Origin: Candidatus Sulfopaludibacter sp. SbA3
Lineage (GTDB): Bacteria > Acidobacteriota > Terriglobia > Bryobacterales > Bryobacteraceae
Assembly (NCBI GenBank): GCA_945900935.1
Contig: CAMDKT010000281.1
Span: 1 to 7,699 of the forward strand
Length of the DNA stretch: 7,699 bases
Direction of reading: 5' to 3'
The position numbers and the translations under genes are program-made. The notes under the pieces were generated by a model. It was given only the letters and a program-made list of their open reading frames with translations, had not been told where the DNA came from and did no database searches. How positions within the stretch are numbered: position 1 is the stretch's first letter; every line of letters starts with the position of its first letter. Below, one piece after another: positions 5,725-7,699 of this stretch.

Positions 5725-6822
5725 GTGGAACGGTATTATTTCGATCACAACGCCACGACGCCGGTCGCCCCAGCGGTGATTGACGCCATGTTGCCCGTGT
5801 TCCGTGACGGATTCGGGAATGCATCCAGTATCCATCAGCCAGGCCAGCAGGCCAAGCAGGCATTGGAACGCGCCCGTCGGCAGACTGCGGCTTTCCTCAA
5901 CTGCTCACCGAAGGAAATCGTCTTCACCAGCGGCGGCACTGAGGCTGACAACCTTGCCATTCTTGGAGTTCCGCGTGGCCACATCGTAACCACCAACATC
6001 GAGCACCCCGCCATCCTCGGCGCCTGCCGCGATCTGGATGTCACCTATCTGGAGGCCGACTCACACGGCGTCATCCAACCCCGGACCCTGCGGGACGCCC
6101 TTCGCCCTTCGACAGTGCTGGTCTCCGTCATGCACGCCAACAACGAACTCGGCACGGTGCAGGACATTGAAGCCTTCGCCGCCATCGCCCACGATAACGG
6201 CGCGCTCTTCCACTCCGATGGCGTCCAGGCCGCCGGTAAAATCCCTATCAACCTGAAGAACATCGACATGTATTCCATCTCCGGTCACAAGCTCAACGCC
6301 CCCAAAGGCATCGGCGCTCTCTACGTCCGTCAAGGCGTCGAACTCACCCCTCGCCAGTTCGGCGGGCGTCACGAATCGGGCCGTCGCGCGGGAACAGAAA
6401 ACGTCCCCGGCGCTGTCGCACTCGGCGCGGCCTGCGAGATGCCTCGGGAAAACGTGGGAATGCTCACACAGCGCCTGGAAACCGGCATTCTCGCCAAAGT
6501 CCCCCAAACGATTGTCAACGGCGCTAATGCCCCGCGCGGCCCCAACACCACCAACATCCGCTTCGCCGGCATCGAAGGCGAGGCCATGGTGATCGCCCTC
6601 GATCTACGCGGCTTCGCCGTTTCCAGCGGCGCGGCTTGCTCGTCCGGAGCCGTCGAACCATCGCATGTCCTCACCGCCATCGGCCTAACGCGCGAGGAAG
6701 CGAAGGCTTCGATCCGCTTCTCCCTCGGCTTGGGTAACACCATCGAACAAGTCGACGCGCTGATCGATGCCGTCGTCGCCTCCGCCGCTCATCTTCGGAG
6801 GCTTTCGCCCGTATATGCCTGA
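5725..6822 (+). CDS. Class V aminotransferase-type cysteine desulfurase (NifS/IscS group)
   Basis: A 365-residue PLP enzyme that takes sulfur from L-cysteine as an enzyme-bound persulfide. It begins at GTG, forced because an in-frame TAG lies at 5713-5715. Landmarks: YYFDHNATTP (4-13), TSGGTEADN (68-76), NIEHPAI with His94, HANNELGT (137-144), HSDGVQAAGK (Asp165, Gln168), SISGHKLNAPKG with Schiff-base Lys189, RRAGTEN (220-226) and the catalytic loop SSGAACSSG with Cys305. The loop type places it in group I (NifS/IscS). It is somewhat shorter than the usual 380-400 residues; the region after RRAGTENVPGAVALG (about 236-260) looks compacted. The next gene is mnmA, overlapping by 8 bases, and no IscU scaffold is in view. 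A dedicated sulfur donor for tRNA thiolation, as YrvO is for MnmA in Bacillus, is therefore the likely job. General Fe-S supply cannot be excluded. Confidence 0.92.
   Translation: MERYYFDHNATTPVAPAVIDAMLPVFRDGFGNASSIHQPGQQAKQALERARRQTAAFLNCSPKEIVFTSGGTEADNLAILGVPRGHIVTTNIEHPAILGACRDLDVTYLEADSHGVIQPRTLRDALRPSTVLVSVMHANNELGTVQDIEAFAAIAHDNGALFHSDGVQAAGKIPINLKNIDMYSISGHKLNAPKGIGALYVRQGVELTPRQFGGRHESGRRAGTENVPGAVALGAACEMPRENVGMLTQRLETGILAKVPQTIVNGANAPRGPNTTNIRFAGIEGEAMVIALDLRGFAVSSGAACSSGAVEPSHVLTAIGLTREEAKASIRFSLGLGNTIEQVDALIDAVVASAAHLRRLSPVYA
6797..6801 (+). promoter_or_regulatory. Possible ribosome binding site of mnmA
   Basis: GGAGG lies inside the end of the cysteine desulfurase gene, 13 bases before the mnmA ATG at 6815. 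The sequence is ideal but the spacing is longer than usual. With the 8-base gene overlap it suggests coupled translation and supports the ATG at 6815, which directly precedes the PP-loop coding region. Confidence 0.45.
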
Positions 6823-7699
6823 ACCACTCATTGCCGTGGCCATGAGCGGCGGCGTCGATTCTTCCGTTGTCGCCGGACTGATGAAGCGTCAAGGCGTCAA
6901 CATCGTCGGCATGACCATGCAGCTCTGGAACCAGCGGCGGCTGCCCGAACTGGCGAGCGACAAAACGAACGGCCGCTGCTGTTCCATCGACGACGTCTAC
7001 GACGCCCGCTACGTCGCTCAGCTCGTAGGCATCCCCTACTACGTCGTTAACTTCGAGGAGCAGTTTGAAAAGAACGTCGTCAAGCCCTTTGTCAACGACT
7101 ACTTGCACGGACGCACGCCTATTCCCTGCACTCTGTGTAACAACTTCATCAAGTTCGACACCTTCATCGAAATGGCTGAAGGCGTGGGCGCGGACAAGAT
7201 CGCAACCGGCCATTATGCCCGCATCACGCAAAACGCCGAGACCGGCCGCTGGGAACTCCGGCGCGCCGTTGACGCTTCGAAGGATCAGACCTATTTTCTC
7301 TTCGGCCTCACGCAGCCGCAACTCGCCCGCACGCTGTTCCCGCTCGGCGGCATGGTGAAAACCGAAGTTCGGGAACTCGCCCACTCGCTCGAACTCCCCG
7401 TCGCCGATAAGGGTGATAGCCAGGAGATCTGCTTCGTTCCCAACGGCGACTACAAAGCGTTCATCGAGGCCTACTGCCGGGAGCAGGGGATCCCGCTGGA
7501 CGACATGTCCGGCGACATTATCACCAGCGATGGTCAGGTCTTGGGCGAGCACGCCGGGTACCACAGCTACACGGTAGGCCAGCGCCGCGGGCTTGGCGTG
7601 GCCACCGGCGAGCCGCTCTACGTTATTTCCACGGAGCCGGAGTCCCGCCGCGTGGTTGTTGGCCGTCAGACGGATTTGCTGACCGCGCGTTTCACCGCG
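6815..7699 (+). CDS. mnmA: tRNA-specific 2-thiouridylase MnmA (partial, runs off right edge)
   Basis: The first 295 residues of MnmA, which activates tRNA wobble uridine 34 with ATP and inserts sulfur at position 2. The usual length is near 360, so roughly 60-70 residues lie beyond the window. Landmarks: PP-loop SGGVDSS (11-17), a CC...DDVYDAR block with Cys55-Cys56, PCTLCNNFIKF with catalytic Cys108 (and an extra Cys105), ATGHYARI (130-137), KDQTYFLFGL (156-165) and DSQEICFVPNGDY with Cys206, the second catalytic cysteine. HSYTVGQRRGLG (250-261) opens the central beta-barrel region. The frame is continuous from 6815 to the last base. The gene overlaps the end of the cysteine desulfurase by 8 bases, so the sulfur donor and the thiolase are made together. 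The paired-Cys and PCxxC pattern differs from the E. coli form and matches the version I recall from many non-enterobacterial homologues. Confidence 0.95.
   Translation, partial: MPEPLIAVAMSGGVDSSVVAGLMKRQGVNIVGMTMQLWNQRRLPELASDKTNGRCCSIDDVYDARYVAQLVGIPYYVVNFEEQFEKNVVKPFVNDYLHGRTPIPCTLCNNFIKFDTFIEMAEGVGADKIATGHYARITQNAETGRWELRRAVDASKDQTYFLFGLTQPQLARTLFPLGGMVKTEVRELAHSLELPVADKGDSQEICFVPNGDYKAFIEAYCREQGIPLDDMSGDIITSDGQVLGEHAGYHSYTVGQRRGLGVATGEPLYVISTEPESRRVVVGRQTDLLTARFTA

Noticed and set aside
6671..7564. A long minus-strand frame of 297 codons
   Set aside because: It is antisense to the cysteine desulfurase end and mnmA, both of which have full catalytic motifs on the plus strand; long antisense frames are common in GC-rich genes.

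Overview
This window looks like chromosomal DNA of an acidobacterium, most likely of the Bryobacterales/Solibacter group (subdivision 3). The strongest taxonomic clue is a truncated reading frame at 2442-2606. It encodes the end of a TIGR03437 domain, a C-terminal domain greatly expanded in Candidatus Solibacter and its relatives. High G+C, a Tat-type lipoprotein signal and a DUF1080 protein agree with this. I see no RNA gene, CRISPR array, complete insertion sequence, phage gene or defence system.

Layout. Positions 1-228 hold no gene and are AT-richer than the rest. Positions 229-2075 (minus strand) hold a two-gene operon with an ATGA overlap: a short alpha-toroid protein of the prenyltransferase/squalene-oxidase repeat type, then a Tat-exported DUF362 lipoprotein. 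Positions 2076-2583 are intergenic and are the oddest part of the window. They contain two diverged tandem copies of an element with a 143-base period, a third terminal motif in inverted orientation, and a decayed TIGR03437 gene end directly abutting it. Positions 2584-5709 (minus) hold a tight three-gene operon: SAM hydrolase (DUF62), then a secreted two-domain DUF1080 protein, then a glycine C-acetyltransferase-like PLP enzyme. Only 15 bases separate it from the divergent plus-strand operon at 5725-7699, which carries a class V cysteine desulfurase and mnmA. MnmA runs off the right edge.

How the genes fit together. The cysteine desulfurase and MnmA form a recognisable unit for 2-thiolation of tRNA wobble uridine: the first makes a persulfide from cysteine and the second places the sulfur on U34. 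The SAM hydrolase/DUF1080/Kbl operon mixes SAM breakdown, a probable carbohydrate-related exported protein and an alpha-oxoamine synthase, with no obvious shared pathway. The toroid/DUF362 pair is of unknown function. No gene here is a clear new system. The best leads are the palindromic tandem element at 2122-2440, the gene fragment fused to its end, and the compact divergent start region at 5710-5724.
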